In this document: piece by piece, positions 17,655 to 27,179 of the stretch
Layout of the letters: every line of letters begins with the position of its first letter
Position numbering within the stretch: the stretch's first letter is position 1
Made by a program: the position numbers and the translations under genes
DNA from: Halobacteriales archaeon QS_1_68_20
GTDB lineage: Archaea; Halobacteriota; Halobacteria; Halobacteriales; PXRE01
Direction of reading: 5' to 3'
Assembly (NCBI GenBank): GCA_003021085.1
Contig: PXRE01000037.1
Coordinates: 1 to 47,666 of the forward strand
Length of the DNA: 47,666 nucleotides
Notes under the pieces: model-generated
Seen by the model: only the letters and a program-made list of their open reading frames with translations
What the model was told of the DNA's origin: nothing
Database searches by the model: none

Positions 17655-20462
17655 CTACTCGGCGACCGTCGTCATCGCCTGGGGTGCGTGTTCCTTCAGC
17701 ATCTCCATCGACTCGCGGGCCTCCCGCCGGGAGTCGAAGGTGCGGAGACTCTGGGCGATGGCGTTGCCGTTCTCGTCGATGAGCCGCCAGCGCCAGAGGC
17801 CGTCGGCCTCCTGCAGTTCGAACGCGGCGATGTCGATCTCGAGGATGCTGGCGTCGTGCAGTTCCCTGCGGACGCTCTCGAGGGCCTCCTTGGCGTCCTC
17901 GCGGTTGCTGTAGTCGTTCTCGCTGGAGGCCAGCGAGTTGCCTTCCTCGTCGATCAGCCGCCAGGTCCAGTGGTCCTCGCGCTCGACGAGTTCGAACGCG
18001 GCCTCGTCGTAGTCGAGAATGTCGGCGGTCCGGATGACGTCGCGGACCTCCTCGATTGCGGCCTCGGCGTCCTCGCTGGTCTCGTAGGACCCGGGACTCT
18101 GCATGATCGTCTCGCGCTCGTCGTCGATCAGCCGCCAGGTCCAGCCGTCGTCGGCACCCCGGAGCTGGAACGTCGCGGCCTGCAACTCGAACACCGTCGC
18201 GTCGGCGGCGTGGTCCCGGACGGTCTCGACCTCCGCGATGGCGTCGTCCCGGTTGCCGTAGGCGCGGGAACTGGACGCCACGACGTTCCGGCCGGGTTCG
18301 ATGATCCGCCAGGAGTGACGGTCGCCGCTGGCGGTCAACTGCAGGGCGAGTTCCTCGATCGTGTCGATCGAGGCGCTCGCGGCGACTTCCCGGACCACCG
18401 ACTCGATGGTCGAGACGGCCTCGTCGCGGGTGCCGTAGACGTCCTCGCCCTCGGCGACGACCGAGCCGTCGGGCAGGACGAACTGCCACGTCCAGTCGTC
18501 GTCGACGGCGTAGACCTGGTAGACGGCCTCGCCCATCTTCCGGGCGTCGCCGTCGGCGGCGTCGGCCACCCGGTCCATCGCTTCCCTGGCGGCCTGCTCG
18601 GAGGGAAGCATCTCGGGACCACGGGCGGTCGTCTCCCCGCCCTCGTCGATCAGCCGCCAGTTCCAGTTCTCGTCCTCGTCGTGGAACAGTTCGAACGCCG
18701 CGGCCTCGACCTCCAGCACGTCGGCGTCGGGGGCCTGCTCCTTGATCGTCATCATCGAGGCGGCGGCCGAGTCACGGGAGTCGTGCTCCTCGCCACTGTC
18801 GGCCATCACGTTGCCGTCCTCGTCGATGAGCCGCCACCGCCACTCGTCGCCCACCTCGTAGAGTTTGAACGCGGCGCCCTCGAACTCCCTGAGCTCCGCC
18901 TCCTGGGCCTGGGCCTGGGCCTTGTCGACCGTCTCCGCGGCGGCTTCGCTGGAGTCGAACGTCTCGACGCTGGTCGCCAGCACCTCGCGGTCCTCGGTGA
19001 CGAGCCGCCAGCGCCAGCCGTCGTCGGTGGGGTAGTACTCGAAGTCCGCGTTCTGGATCGAGACGACTTCCGCGTCCCGGGCGTTGTCCCGGACGGTGGT
19101 GGCGGTGTTCTCGGCGGGACCGGGGGCGTTGGCCGTCGCCGCGCTCCGCGCGTAGACGTCGCCGTCCTCGTCGACGAGGCGCCACTCCCAGCCGTCCTCG
19201 GCCGGGGTGATCTCGAAGCTCGGGTCCTCGGCGTCCAGAAGCGGCGCGTTGGCGACGTCTTCCAGCAGGTCGTAGACCTGCTCCTCGGCGACGCGTTGTT
19301 CGGTGTAGCCGGACTCGCTGGTCGCCAGTTCCTGGTCGTCGGCGTCGACCAGCCGCCAGTGCCAGGAGCCGTCCTTCTCGAACAGTTCGACGCCGAGCGT
19401 CTCGACGGCGAGGGTGCGGGCGTCTTCTGCGAGACCCTTCGCGATCTCCGTCCCCTCGGCGGCGTCGCCGTAGGTCTTGATGCCGTGGGGGCCTTCCGCG
19501 ACGACGTTGCGGTCCTCGTCGACGAGGCGCCAGCGGTACTCGCCCCCTTCCTCGTGGATCTGGAACGCGCCGTCGCCCTCGATGTCGATGATCTCCGCGT
19601 CCGGGCCGAACTCCTTGAGGTCGTTGACCGACTCGGCGGCGTCATCGCGGGAGCCGTACTCCTCGTCGCTCTCGGCGACGATGCTACCGGCCTCGCTCAT
19701 CAGCACCCACTTCCAGCTGTCTTCGGCGGCCTCGTACAGCCGGAACGCGGCGTGCTTGATCTCTAGCAGGCCCGCCTCTTTGACCTTCGTCTTGATGCGG
19801 TCGACGGACTCCTCGGTCTCCAGTTTGGAGACGTAGGAGTCGACGCTCCCCGCGATGGCCTCCTGGTCGATCAGCCGCCAGGTCCAGTCCTTGCCGTCGC
19901 GGTACACCGAGAACATTCCGCCGCGGATCGACTCCCCGACGACGACCGGCGGGTGTTCGTCCTCGCGTTCGTACTCTGGCGACAGGAAGAGGCTTTTCTC
20001 GCCAGTGATGATCGGCACCAGAACCGCGATCAGCACCATCAGCCCGATGCCCCCGGAGTAGGTGGCGATGATCTGGTTCCGGTAGTTGACGGCGTTGTCG
20101 TTGATCGGCGGCCAGTGCTCGGGGTACGCGTAGGCGAAGAAGACGACGGCCCCGAGCGCGACCAGCGCCCCGAGGATGGTCAGCCAGGCACTGAACCGCT
20201 TCAGCGGCAACAGCAACACGATGCCAAGGAGTCCGAGTGGCAGTCCCGCGGCCGCCAGCGTCAGCGACAGACCGCGGAACAGGAAGTTCGCACCCACAGG
20301 TCCCTCGGCGAGCGTCAGAAAGAGTGCTACCCCGACGAACGAAACGACTGCTCCGATCAGGAACAGCCAGTACCCCCACACGTCCTTTTTCGACTCCGGT
20401 TCACCGACGTACCTGGCGTACAACTGGAACAGTTGTCCGCCCTCAATATCGCTCGTTGACAT
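17655..20462 (-). CDS. Membrane-anchored protein with 13 DUF1508 repeats
   Basis: The 935-residue protein begins with four membrane helices (about residues 28-52, 62-85, 89-112, 134-153). From about residue 175 it carries thirteen tandem repeats of roughly 58 residues. Each has the DUF1508 (YegP) core: an aromatic-hydrophobic strand, then W-x-W-R-[LI]-[IV]-D-E-x-G/D, a strand, and a helix with a DSRDxA-like segment. Examples are DWTWRLIDQ, EWRWRLIDEDGN and LWRWRLIDENGN. Two repeats are altered (SWKWVLM and HSWRII). Usual YegP proteins have one or two copies. The function is unknown. The gene stops 64 bp before the phosphopantothenate synthetase start. Confidence 0.9.
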   Translation of the reverse strand: MSTSDIEGGQLFQLYARYVGEPESKKDVWGYWLFLIGAVVSFVGVALFLTLAEGPVGANFLFRGLSLTLAAAGLPLGLLGIVLLLPLKRFSAWLTILGALVALGAVVFFAYAYPEHWPPINDNAVNYRNQIIATYSGGIGLMVLIAVLVPIITGEKSLFLSPEYEREDEHPPVVVGESIRGGMFSVYRDGKDWTWRLIDQEAIAGSVDSYVSKLETEESVDRIKTKVKEAGLLEIKHAAFRLYEAAEDSWKWVLMSEAGSIVAESDEEYGSRDDAAESVNDLKEFGPDAEIIDIEGDGAFQIHEEGGEYRWRLVDEDRNVVAEGPHGIKTYGDAAEGTEIAKGLAEDARTLAVETLGVELFEKDGSWHWRLVDADDQELATSESGYTEQRVAEEQVYDLLEDVANAPLLDAEDPSFEITPAEDGWEWRLVDEDGDVYARSAATANAPGPAENTATTVRDNARDAEVVSIQNADFEYYPTDDGWRWRLVTEDREVLATSVETFDSSEAAAETVDKAQAQAQEAELREFEGAAFKLYEVGDEWRWRLIDEDGNVMADSGEEHDSRDSAAASMMTIKEQAPDADVLEVEAAAFELFHDEDENWNWRLIDEGGETTARGPEMLPSEQAAREAMDRVADAADGDARKMGEAVYQVYAVDDDWTWQFVLPDGSVVAEGEDVYGTRDEAVSTIESVVREVAASASIDTIEELALQLTASGDRHSWRIIEPGRNVVASSSRAYGNRDDAIAEVETVRDHAADATVFELQAATFQLRGADDGWTWRLIDDERETIMQSPGSYETSEDAEAAIEEVRDVIRTADILDYDEAAFELVEREDHWTWRLIDEEGNSLASSENDYSNREDAKEALESVRRELHDASILEIDIAAFELQEADGLWRWRLIDENGNAIAQSLRTFDSRREARESMEMLKEHAPQAMTTVAE

Positions 20463-20577
20463 CGGGTCTCACGTCACGGAAAGCATGACCCCGGGGTGCA
20501 ATAAACCCCCCGGCCGGCTGGAAGGATATCCCTACCTCGAAGTACGAATACCCTACTGTCAGGCGTTCAACAGGTGG

Positions 20578-21405
20578 TTAACGGAGGGTCGCGCCACCGG
20601 GGTGAATCCCGGTCACCTCGGGGTCGTAGCCCGCGTCGCTCAGGCCGGTCCCGAGCGCGAAGACGGTGTCCCCGAGCATCGCCATCGACGCCTCCCCGCC
20701 GTCATCGCTGACGTCACGTATCGCGGCTCTCACGTCTTCGGTGAGCAACCCGACTTCCCGGGCGAACCGCCTGGAAGCGTACAGCACCTGCTCGACGGTC
20801 GGTTTCCGGACGACCTCCGACAGCGCCTCCTCGCCGGGGCGGTCGAGGTGCTCGACGTCTCCCTCGATGACCTCGCCGGTGTCCAGTCCGCCGAAGGAGA
20901 CGTACTCGATTCGGCCACGAGCGGGGACGGCGTCGAGTTTCCCGTGGTGAGGGCCGCCCGGTTCGAGTCGTATCGGGACGCCGCCACGGGCCTGGGCGAC
21001 GACGTCGCCGAGGCCGGTCCCTGCCTGGACTTCCGCCCCGTGAGCGACGGTGACGAGTTCGTTCTCCGAGAGGGCCGTCTCGAACAGTTCGTTGGCCGCG
21101 AGTGCCGTCCCGAGGGCCATCGCACCGGAGACGCCGAACCCGGCACCGAGCGGTAGCGGCGTCTCGCCCTCGACGGTGGCCCGGACCGACAGCGCGTCCA
21201 GCACCCGCTCGACGGCCCCCATCTCGACGTCTTCCCCGTTCAGACGGATCGTCGTCTCCGCGGCAGGACGGACCTCGACGGTCACGCCGTCGGTGAGGGT
21301 CACGCCCGCACCAGTCGACCCGGTCCGGGTCGGGTCCTCGTCGCGCTCGACGGTGAAGAATCCGGTGACGTGCCCCGGAACGAACGCCCGCGCAACGTCG
21401 TCCAT
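20578..21405 (-). CDS. Pantoate kinase (GHMP family)
   Basis: The 275-residue protein has the GHMP ATP-binding loop PLPLGAGFGVSGAMALGTAL (about residues 85-104), an N-terminal FVPGHVTGFF, and AEVQAGTGLGDVVAQARGG, typical of archaeal pantoate kinase. It makes 4-phosphopantoate for CoA. The next pathway enzyme, phosphopantothenate synthetase, is at 16814-17590. No archaeal PanC/PanK type enzyme is seen, consistent with the archaeal route. Confidence 0.94.
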   Translation of the reverse strand: MDDVARAFVPGHVTGFFTVERDEDPTRTGSTGAGVTLTDGVTVEVRPAAETTIRLNGEDVEMGAVERVLDALSVRATVEGETPLPLGAGFGVSGAMALGTALAANELFETALSENELVTVAHGAEVQAGTGLGDVVAQARGGVPIRLEPGGPHHGKLDAVPARGRIEYVSFGGLDTGEVIEGDVEHLDRPGEEALSEVVRKPTVEQVLYASRRFAREVGLLTEDVRAAIRDVSDDGGEASMAMLGDTVFALGTGLSDAGYDPEVTGIHPGGATLR

Positions 21406-21533
21406 GTACGGCGCTCGTCGCGGCGGGATAAATAGACGGTGGTACCGGACCCTGGGGGACCCACTTCCCGCCGGTCGGCCGCCGGCCGCGATCCGTCGGC
21501 AATCTTTTCACCGACCGACGTGACGCGGCGTCC

Positions 21534-22010
21534 ATGGCGGGTTCCGACCTCGACGACCTGGACCGGTACATCATCTACGCGCTCCAGGGCGACGCCCGAC
21601 GCACGTCTGCCAGCGACGTGGCCGAACGGATGGACGTGTCGGCCAGCACCGTCCGAAAGCGACTGCAGAAACTGGAGGAGTCGGGGGTCATCCGGGGCTA
21701 CCACCTCGACGTGGACTACGAGCGTGCCGGCTTCCAGTTGCACACCCTCATCGTCTGCACCGCGCCGGTGCCCGACCGCGAGGAACTCGCCTGGCGCGCG
21801 CTGGACGTGGAGGGCGTCGTCGCCGTCCGGGAAGTGATGACCGGTAGCGAGAACGTCCACGTCGAGGTGGTCGGCGTCGACGGGGACGACCTCAGTCGCA
21901 TCGGCCGGGAACTCGACGCCCTGGGACTGGCAATCGAGGACGAGGACATCATCCGCAACGAGTACGTCAGCGCCTACGAGGGGTTCGCGGCCGACGGCGA
22001 CCGGGACTGA
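21534..22010 (+). CDS. Lrp/AsnC family transcriptional regulator
   Basis: The 158-residue protein has an N-terminal winged helix (LDRYIIYALQGDARRTSASD; recognition helix MDVSASTVRKRLQKLEESGV) and a C-terminal ligand-binding RAM-like domain (VEGVVAVREVMTGSENVHVEV). It is followed on the same strand by a TrkA-N protein and an APC transporter with a stress-protein-like C-terminal region, so it probably controls amino-acid transport. No second copy of a binding site can be named. Confidence 0.93.
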   Translation: MAGSDLDDLDRYIIYALQGDARRTSASDVAERMDVSASTVRKRLQKLEESGVIRGYHLDVDYERAGFQLHTLIVCTAPVPDREELAWRALDVEGVVAVREVMTGSENVHVEVVGVDGDDLSRIGRELDALGLAIEDEDIIRNEYVSAYEGFAADGDRD

Positions 22011-22329
22011 CGGTCCGATCTGCCGCCCCGCCGAGGGAGCACCATCGTCCGAACCCGCACGTCGCCGGATCGTGCGGATCGCCGGGGCCGTCCGGTTCCG
22101 CTCTCGATCTCTGCAACGGGCGTTCGGGGAAGTAACTGCAGGAGACCGGGACGCACCGGCCGGAGGTCCGGCCTGGACCGGGCCATTCACGGTTGCCGCC
22201 TATTCTAACCTATTATTTACCGATTCGGGAAATAGACCGGTCGATTTATACTGCCTCGTGAACAAACCTCTGGTGAGCCGGGTCGAGTCGTCCCCACGAC
22301 CGGCGGGCGTCTCGACCGTCGAGGTACCC
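22011..22329 (+). other. Intergenic region with hairpin and promoter
   Basis: No gene is supported in these 319 bases. A GC-rich palindrome GGCCGGA-gg-TCCGGCC (22158-22173) could act as a terminator for the Lrp gene. The AT-rich part from 22200 to 22255 ends in GATTTATACTGCC, a probable TATA box for the TrkA-N gene, which predicts a leader of about 50 bases. Confidence 0.45.
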
Positions 22330-22785
22330 ATGACACCAGAACGAATCGGTACGTCCCTGAAAGACGCCATCCGGTCCGAGGACCGGCCGGTCGCCGTCGT
22401 GATCGGCGACGAGGCGGCGAAAGCCGTGGCGGACCACCTCTCGGCCGACTACGACGTGACCCTCCTGACCGACGATCGGGGCGTCGTCAAGTCTGCCGAG
22501 TCGACCGGACTCGACGCCCACCACGTCGACCCGACCCGGGGGAGCGTGCTCAAGGACCACGCCGCGGACGCAGACGCCGCGGTCGTCAGCGCAAGTCGGG
22601 ACCGCGAGACGCTCCTCGCTACGCAACTCCTCCGGCACGGGTGCGGCGTCGACTGCGTCGCCGTGCTGGTCAACGATCCCGACAACCGCCACCTCTTCCG
22701 GGACCTCGACGTCGACCTGCTGGACGCCCAGACCTTGCTGGCGCCGGAGGTCGAACGCGCGTTCGCCGGTTCCATCAGGGAATGA
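22330..22785 (+). CDS. TrkA-N (RCK-like) NAD-binding regulatory protein
   Basis: From ATG 22330 the gene encodes 151 residues: VAVVIGDEAAKAVADHLSAD (Rossmann start), then VTLLTDDRGVVKSAEST, AAVVSASRDRETLLATQLLR and CVAVLVNDPDNRHLFRDLDVD. This is an RCK N-domain without the usual C-terminal TrkA-C domain. Such proteins regulate cation or amino-acid transporters by binding NAD(H). The 38-bp gap to the APC transporter suggests they act together. Upstream sequence stays open to 22072 but contains the promoter. Confidence 0.85.
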   Translation: MTPERIGTSLKDAIRSEDRPVAVVIGDEAAKAVADHLSADYDVTLLTDDRGVVKSAESTGLDAHHVDPTRGSVLKDHAADADAAVVSASRDRETLLATQLLRHGCGVDCVAVLVNDPDNRHLFRDLDVDLLDAQTLLAPEVERAFAGSIRE

Positions 22786-22822
22786 CCGCCGTGGGACCCC
22801 TCGACGAACCTCTCTCGTAACC

Positions 22823-25012
22823 ATGCCGAAAGAATTGGAACGCGACCTCGGTCTACCGTCGGTACTGGCGATAAGCGTCGGTGCGATGGTCGGGAGCGGC
22901 ATCTTCATCCTGCCCGCGCTGGCGATGAAGATGGCCGGGTCGGCCGTCGTGATCGCGTACCTGCTGGCCGGCCTGCTGGTGTTACCCGCCGCCCTGAGCA
23001 AGTCCGAGATGGCGACCGCGATGCCGGAGGCCGGCGGCACGTACGTCTACATCGAACGGAGTATGGGCCCGCTGCTGGGAACCATCGCGGGCATCGGGAC
23101 CTGGTTCGCCCTCTCGTTCAAGGGGGCGCTCGCGCTGGTCGGCGGTGCCCCCTACATCGTGTTGCTGTTCGACCTCCCGGTCGACGTCGTCGCCGTCGGC
23201 CTGGCCGCGGTGCTGGTCGTCGTGAACCTCGTCGGCGTGAAACAGACCGGGCGACTGCAGGTACTGATCGTCACCGTCATGCTGGCGGCGATGGCCTGGT
23301 TCGCGGTCGGCAGCGTCGGGTCCGTCGCCCCCGTTCGCTACGACGGCATGTTCGCGGACCCGTCGGGCGGACTGCTCGCCGCGACGGGGTTCGTGTTCGT
23401 CTCGTACGCGGGCGTCACGAAGGTCGCCAGCGTCGCCGAGGAGATCGAGAACCCCGGCCGGAACATCCCCCTGGGGATGCTCGGGTCGCTGGCGTTCACC
23501 ACCGTGCTGTACGTGCTCGTGGTCGCCGTGCTGGTCGGGGCGGCACCGACCCCGAACCTGGCCGGGTCCCTGACCCCGGTGGCCGACGTCGCCGCGGCGA
23601 CCCTCGCCCGACCGGGACTGGTCGCGGTCGTCCTGGCCGCGATCCTGGCGCTGATCAGCACGGCCAACGCCGGCCTACTGTCGTCCTCGCGGTACCCCTT
23701 CGCCATGAGTCGGGACGGACTCATGCCCGGCGCGTTCGAGAGCGTCAGCGAGCGCTTCGGGACGCCGACGACGGCCATCTCGCTGACCGGTGGCGTCCTG
23801 CTGGCGATGATCGTGTTCGTGCCCATCGACGACATCGCCAAACTCGGGAGCGCCTTCCAGATCCTCGTGTTCGTGCTGATCAACGTGGCGGTGATCGCGT
23901 TCCGCGAGAGCGACGTCGAGGCCTACGACCCCGAGTTCCGGGACCCGCTGTACCCCTGGTCACAGACGTTCGGCGTCGTCGGCGGCCTCGTCTTGCTCAC
24001 CCAGATGGGCACCCTGCCGCTGGTCGGCGCGGTGCTGATCGTCTCCGCGGGGTTGATCTGGTACCTCGTGTACGCACGCAAGCGGGTGCGGCGGGAGGGC
24101 GTCGCCCGCGACGAACTCCGCCGCAGGGTCGGCCGCCGGGTCGTCGAACGGACCCGCTCGGAGGTCGCCGACCGCGACGGCTACGACGTCGTCGTCGCAG
24201 TCACCGAGGAGACGACCCCGGACCGCGAGGCGGGCCTCGTCCGGGCCGCCGCCATCGTCGCCAGGGAACGGGACGGGACCGTGACCGTCGTCCGGTTCGA
24301 CGAAGTCCCCGACCAGATGCCGCTTGAACCCGCCAGCGAGACGCTGTCGGCAGGCGACGAGGAGTTCGAGCGCCGCCTGGACCGACTGGCCCAGCGCCTG
24401 GACGTCCCCCTGGAGTACGGCGAGATCGTCAGCCACGACACCCGCCACGCGGTCGCCAACTTCGCCGACGACCACGGCGCCGACCTGCTGTTGCTGGAGG
24501 GGGTCCACGGCGGCCTGCGGTCGCGGTTGCTCGGCAACGACCCCGACTGGATCACGCGGCACGCTCCCTGCGACGTCGTGCTGGTCGACGTCCACCCGGA
24601 CCACGCCTACGACGAGGTCACGCTGGTCACCGATCGTGGCCCCTTCGACCCGCTGAAAGTCCAGGTGGCCGACGCGCTCGCCGCCGCCGGCGACGCCACG
24701 ATGGCGCTGGTCCAGACGGTCCCCAACGACGCGACCGAGGAGATGCAGACGGCGATCCGGGACTACCACGACGAACTGGCAACGCTCGCCTCGGTCCCGG
24801 TCGAGTCGCGTGTCGTCGCGGAGGACGACCTTGGGAGGGCCGTCACGTCCGCGGACCTGGCCGTCGTGGAGGGCGACGACGGTGGCCTGCTACGGGGGCG
24901 ACCCCACCGGCAGGTGCTCGACGCGGCGGACGCCCCGTCGGTCGTCGTGCGGCCCCACGAAGAACGCAAACCCGGCCCGCTCGGACGGGTCCTCGAGCGC
25001 GTCGCCTTCTAG
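22823..25012 (+). CDS. APC-superfamily amino-acid/cation transporter with C-terminal universal stress protein domains
   Basis: The 729-residue protein begins [20 protein letters not shown], then [20 protein letters not shown], the helix-1 signature of the APC family. About twelve membrane helices end near residue 420 ([16 protein letters not shown]). The remaining 300 residues contain two universal-stress-like modules ([40 protein letters not shown], then [20 protein letters not shown]). The transporter probably imports amino acids and senses nucleotides through the tail. The last base pairs overlap the stop of the convergent GGGP synthase gene (CTAG). Confidence 0.93.
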   Translation: MPKELERDLGLPSVLAISVGAMVGSGIFILPALAMKMAGSAVVIAYLLAGLLVLPAALSKSEMATAMPEAGGTYVYIERSMGPLLGTIAGIGTWFALSFKGALALVGGAPYIVLLFDLPVDVVAVGLAAVLVVVNLVGVKQTGRLQVLIVTVMLAAMAWFAVGSVGSVAPVRYDGMFADPSGGLLAATGFVFVSYAGVTKVASVAEEIENPGRNIPLGMLGSLAFTTVLYVLVVAVLVGAAPTPNLAGSLTPVADVAAATLARPGLVAVVLAAILALISTANAGLLSSSRYPFAMSRDGLMPGAFESVSERFGTPTTAISLTGGVLLAMIVFVPIDDIAKLGSAFQILVFVLINVAVIAFRESDVEAYDPEFRDPLYPWSQTFGVVGGLVLLTQMGTLPLVGAVLIVSAGLIWYLVYARKRVRREGVARDELRRRVGRRVVERTRSEVADRDGYDVVVAVTEETTPDREAGLVRAAAIVARERDGTVTVVRFDEVPDQMPLEPASETLSAGDEEFERRLDRLAQRLDVPLEYGEIVSHDTRHAVANFADDHGADLLLLEGVHGGLRSRLLGNDPDWITRHAPCDVVLVDVHPDHAYDEVTLVTDRGPFDPLKVQVADALAAAGDATMALVQTVPNDATEEMQTAIRDYHDELATLASVPVESRVVAEDDLGRAVTSADLAVVEGDDGGLLRGRPHRQVLDAADAPSVVVRPHEERKPGPLGRVLERVAF

Positions 25013-25707
25013 GCGTCCTTCGCGCCCTCGACCGTCTCGCGGACGGCCTCGGCACCCTCGTCGTGGACGAGGTCACCGACGACGACCACGTCGGCGTGTT
25101 CGCCCATCGTCCGCGCGGAATCGTAATCGTGGACGCCGCCGCCGTAGAACAGGGTGGCGTCGTCGGTCGCGTCGGCGGCGGCCGCGACCCGTTCGGTGTC
25201 GCCGAACGTGCCGGAGTACTCGACGTAGACGATCTCCTGGTTGAGCATGTGCTCGGCCACCTCGGCGTAGGCGGCGACGTCGTCGACGGACTGCTCGCAG
25301 TTGGCCTCCGTCAACTGCGCGACGGAGGCCTCGGGGTTGAGAACGATGTACGCCTCGAGGGTGGTCCGGTCCCAGTCGACATCGTCGAGTCGGACCCACT
25401 CCTTGTGGGCACCGACGACCCAGAACGGGTGGCCCGCGTTCAACACGAGCGGCACGAGGTAGCCGTCCAGGGCGTCGTCGTCGACGACGACGGTCGGATC
25501 GCTCGGTTCCTGGTAGAGGGGTACGTCGTACCTGCGGCACGCGTCGATGACCCGCGTCATCTTGTCCTCGGTCACGTCCAGCGTACCGCCGACTTCGATC
25601 GCGTCGGTCCCCGTGGCGACCACGTCGTCGTAGGTGTCACCGTCGACCAGATCCTTGTCCGGATCGATCTTGAGGACGTGGTCCCACGACTCCCACGGCT
25701 GACCCAT
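25009..25707 (-). CDS. (S)-3-O-geranylgeranylglyceryl phosphate synthase
   Basis: From ATG 25707 the protein has 232 residues. It catalyses the first ether bond of archaeal lipids, joining geranylgeranyl diphosphate to glycerol-1-phosphate. Visible blocks are [40 protein letters not shown] and [13 protein letters not shown], typical of the TIM-barrel GGGPS. An in-frame region upstream to 25857 is Arg-rich and unrelated. A run of A/T (TTTAAAAAGAACACG, 25727-25741) just upstream is a likely promoter. Confidence 0.94.
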   Translation of the reverse strand: MGQPWESWDHVLKIDPDKDLVDGDTYDDVVATGTDAIEVGGTLDVTEDKMTRVIDACRRYDVPLYQEPSDPTVVVDDDALDGYLVPLVLNAGHPFWVVGAHKEWVRLDDVDWDRTTLEAYIVLNPEASVAQLTEANCEQSVDDVAAYAEVAEHMLNQEIVYVEYSGTFGDTERVAAAADATDDATLFYGGGVHDYDSARTMGEHADVVVVGDLVHDEGAEAVRETVEGAKDA

Positions 25708-25805
25708 ATCCGTTGATCCTCGCCACCCTTTAAAAAGAACACGTTTTCCGGGCCGTCGCCCGGCGTCTCGTACGATAATTTCGTGGTTCATCCACCGGAA
25801 CGTGG

Positions 25806-26117
25806 TTACTCCCGCGGCTCGAACCGGTGAACGACCGCCTCGTCGTCGTCGTCCCACTCGGTGTCGTGGGTCCGTTCGATCCGCCGCTTGTACGATTCCA
25901 GGTCCGGCGACCCCTCCGCGCGGGCGTCCTCGTCGGTCATCTCACCCAGTCGCTCGGTCTCGACCGCCGTGACGACGAACTCGGTGCCGTCGATCTCGAA
26001 GACGTCGCCCTCGTCGGCGTGCTGGTCGCCGCGGTGCAACTGGGTGATCTCGCCGTCGAGCACCTTCTGGCGGATGCGCTCGGCCGGGAGCAACGTCGAG
26101 GCGTCGATGTGTGCCAT
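25806..26117 (-). CDS. ASCH domain protein
   Basis: From ATG 26117 the gene encodes 103 residues: [87 protein letters not shown]. This is the small ASCH (PUA-like) beta-barrel, thought to bind RNA or nucleotides. An AT-rich palindrome lies about 100 bp upstream (26219-26250) and may control it. Confidence 0.87.
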   Translation of the reverse strand: MAHIDASTLLPAERIRQKVLDGEITQLHRGDQHADEGDVFEIDGTEFVVTAVETERLGEMTDEDARAEGSPDLESYKRRIERTHDTEWDDDDEAVVHRFEPRE

Positions 26118-26218
26118 GGGCGTCACTCCGACCGCCTGGCCAAAACGCCTGGTGGTCTCGACCGGCCCGAGCGCTCCGGCGTCGTGGGGCGAAAGGACGC
26201 GAATCGTTCGCCGGCACG

Positions 26219-26250
26219 ATATATGAATATATGTGCATATATTCATATAT
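26219..26250. promoter_or_regulatory. AT-rich palindrome with GTGC centre (copy 1)
   Basis: Arms ATATATGAATATAT and ATATATTCATATAT are perfect 14-bp inverted repeats around GTGC. The core (TGAATATAT-GTGC-ATATATTCA) matches the palindrome at 34516-34537 except for one symmetrical base pair. It lies between the winged-helix and ASCH genes and is a probable regulator binding site. Confidence 0.6.
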
Positions 26251-26291
26251 GGTCGCAGAATCCGAGAGTCCGACGGTGTCACGAGGATCCG

Positions 26292-26573
26292 TCACTCCTC
26301 GTCGGATTCTAGTTCGCTCGCGTCGAGTTCGCCGACGAGGTAATCCCGTCCTCGCTCCGAGAGCTGATAGATGGTACGGTCCTCGTCGTAGTACTCCACT
26401 AACCCGTGACCCAGCAACTGACCGAGGTGTTCTCGGACCGTCGTCCGTGCGTAGTCCGAGTTGGCGGCGATCAGCGCGGGAGTGAGAACCAATTCGTCGC
26501 GATCGTCGTTCTCCAGACGCTCAAGAATGGCCCGATCCGCCGGCGTCATCCACGACGCGAGCCGGGGATGCAT
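26292..26573 (-). CDS. Winged-helix repressor, PhiH1-like
   Basis: The 93-residue protein has a winged helix: PADRAILERLENDDRDELVL, TPALIAANSDYARTTVREHL, GQLLGHGLVEYYDEDRTIYQ, LSERGRDYLVGELDASEL. This matches haloarchaeal PhiH1-type repressors, which are short, with HTH plus wing only. The start is ATG 26573, or possibly 26549. Two operator-like repeats lie in the divergent region at 26629-26660, suggesting autoregulation. Confidence 0.83.
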   Translation of the reverse strand: MHPRLASWMTPADRAILERLENDDRDELVLTPALIAANSDYARTTVREHLGQLLGHGLVEYYDEDRTIYQLSERGRDYLVGELDASELESDEE

Positions 26574-26628
26574 CGGAAGAACCCGCCGCGCCGAAGCCGT
26601 ATGACTGTTTTCATCTCCCAGCCTCTAG

Positions 26629-26660
26629 TACAATATTGTATCTAATTCGTACAGTATTGT
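26629..26660. promoter_or_regulatory. Tandem operator-like repeats TACAATATTGTA and TACAGTATTGT
   Basis: A perfect 12-bp palindrome (26629-26640) and a related 11-bp copy (26650-26660) start exactly 21 bp apart, about two helical turns. They lie between the minus-strand winged-helix gene and the plus-strand small zinc-finger gene, where a repressor could bind cooperatively. Confidence 0.5.
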
Positions 26661-26707
26661 TGGTAACACTCAAGCCGAACACGGGGGAATGGCACCACAC
26701 GACACGG

Positions 26708-26851
26708 ATGAACGGAAGATCGCGTCCGGCTTGTGGCAAAAACGTGGACGGAATGCGGTCAGTCGGACCTGTTACGGTCGTTCTCCAGCCGTGCGGTCAC
26801 CGGATTGACGATCACCTCTACGCAGAACTAAACAACGGAGAATCGTCATGA
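26708..26851 (+). CDS. Small zinc-finger-like protein (incomplete Cys set)
   Basis: A possible 47-residue protein starts at ATG 26708 and reads RPACGKNVDGMRSVGPVTVV, then LQPCGHRIDDHLYAELNN. This resembles the haloarchaeal small CPxCG zinc-finger proteins, but the first Cys is Arg (CGT, one base from TGT). It may therefore be a slightly decayed copy. It diverges from the winged-helix gene across the tandem operators. The start and reality are uncertain. Confidence 0.45.
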   Translation: MNGRSRPACGKNVDGMRSVGPVTVVLQPCGHRIDDHLYAELNNGESS

Positions 26852-26891
26852 CGTGGGGCGTATACAACGGCCAGAGCTGGTCGAAGATACT

Positions 26892-27122
26892 TCACTTCAG
26901 GACGACGTCCTCGATCACGCGCCGTTCGCCGTCGGGGTCGTCCTCGTACTTGTAGCGGACGCCGGCCTCCTCGTCCTCGGTGACCCGGTGTGAGCCGTCA
27001 CAGAAGGGGTACTCCCGGGAGAGACCACAGAGACAGATGGCCACGTCACCTTTCTCGTCGTCGAGGTCGCTCTCGTCGATCTTCAGCGGGCCGCGTGCGG
27101 TGTGTGTCACCTCTCGCGCCAT
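26892..27122 (-). CDS. CDGSH iron-sulfur domain protein
   Basis: From ATG 27122 the gene encodes 76 residues with the motif CLCGLSREYPFCDGSHR, which supplies the three Cys and one His ligands of a [2Fe-2S] cluster. The N-terminus is REVTHTARGPLKIDESDLDD. Such proteins transfer electrons or iron-sulfur clusters. The frame is open upstream to 27281 through a repeat-bearing region that does not look like part of this family. Confidence 0.92.
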   Translation of the reverse strand: MAREVTHTARGPLKIDESDLDDEKGDVAICLCGLSREYPFCDGSHRVTEDEEAGVRYKYEDDPDGERRVIEDVVLK

Positions 27123-27179
27123 GCGGCCCACTACCGGGAGGGGCGACGTAGACCTGACGACCGTCGAGGACGGCCGCCC

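Noticed and set aside
17589..19766. A 725-codon plus-strand frame opposite the DUF1508 gene
   Set aside because: Its periodic VDEPPAP-like pattern simply mirrors the repeats of the true minus-strand gene.
25009..25012. CTAG at the convergent stops of the APC transporter and GGGP synthase as a special site
   Set aside because: It is simply two overlapping TAG stop codons on opposite strands.
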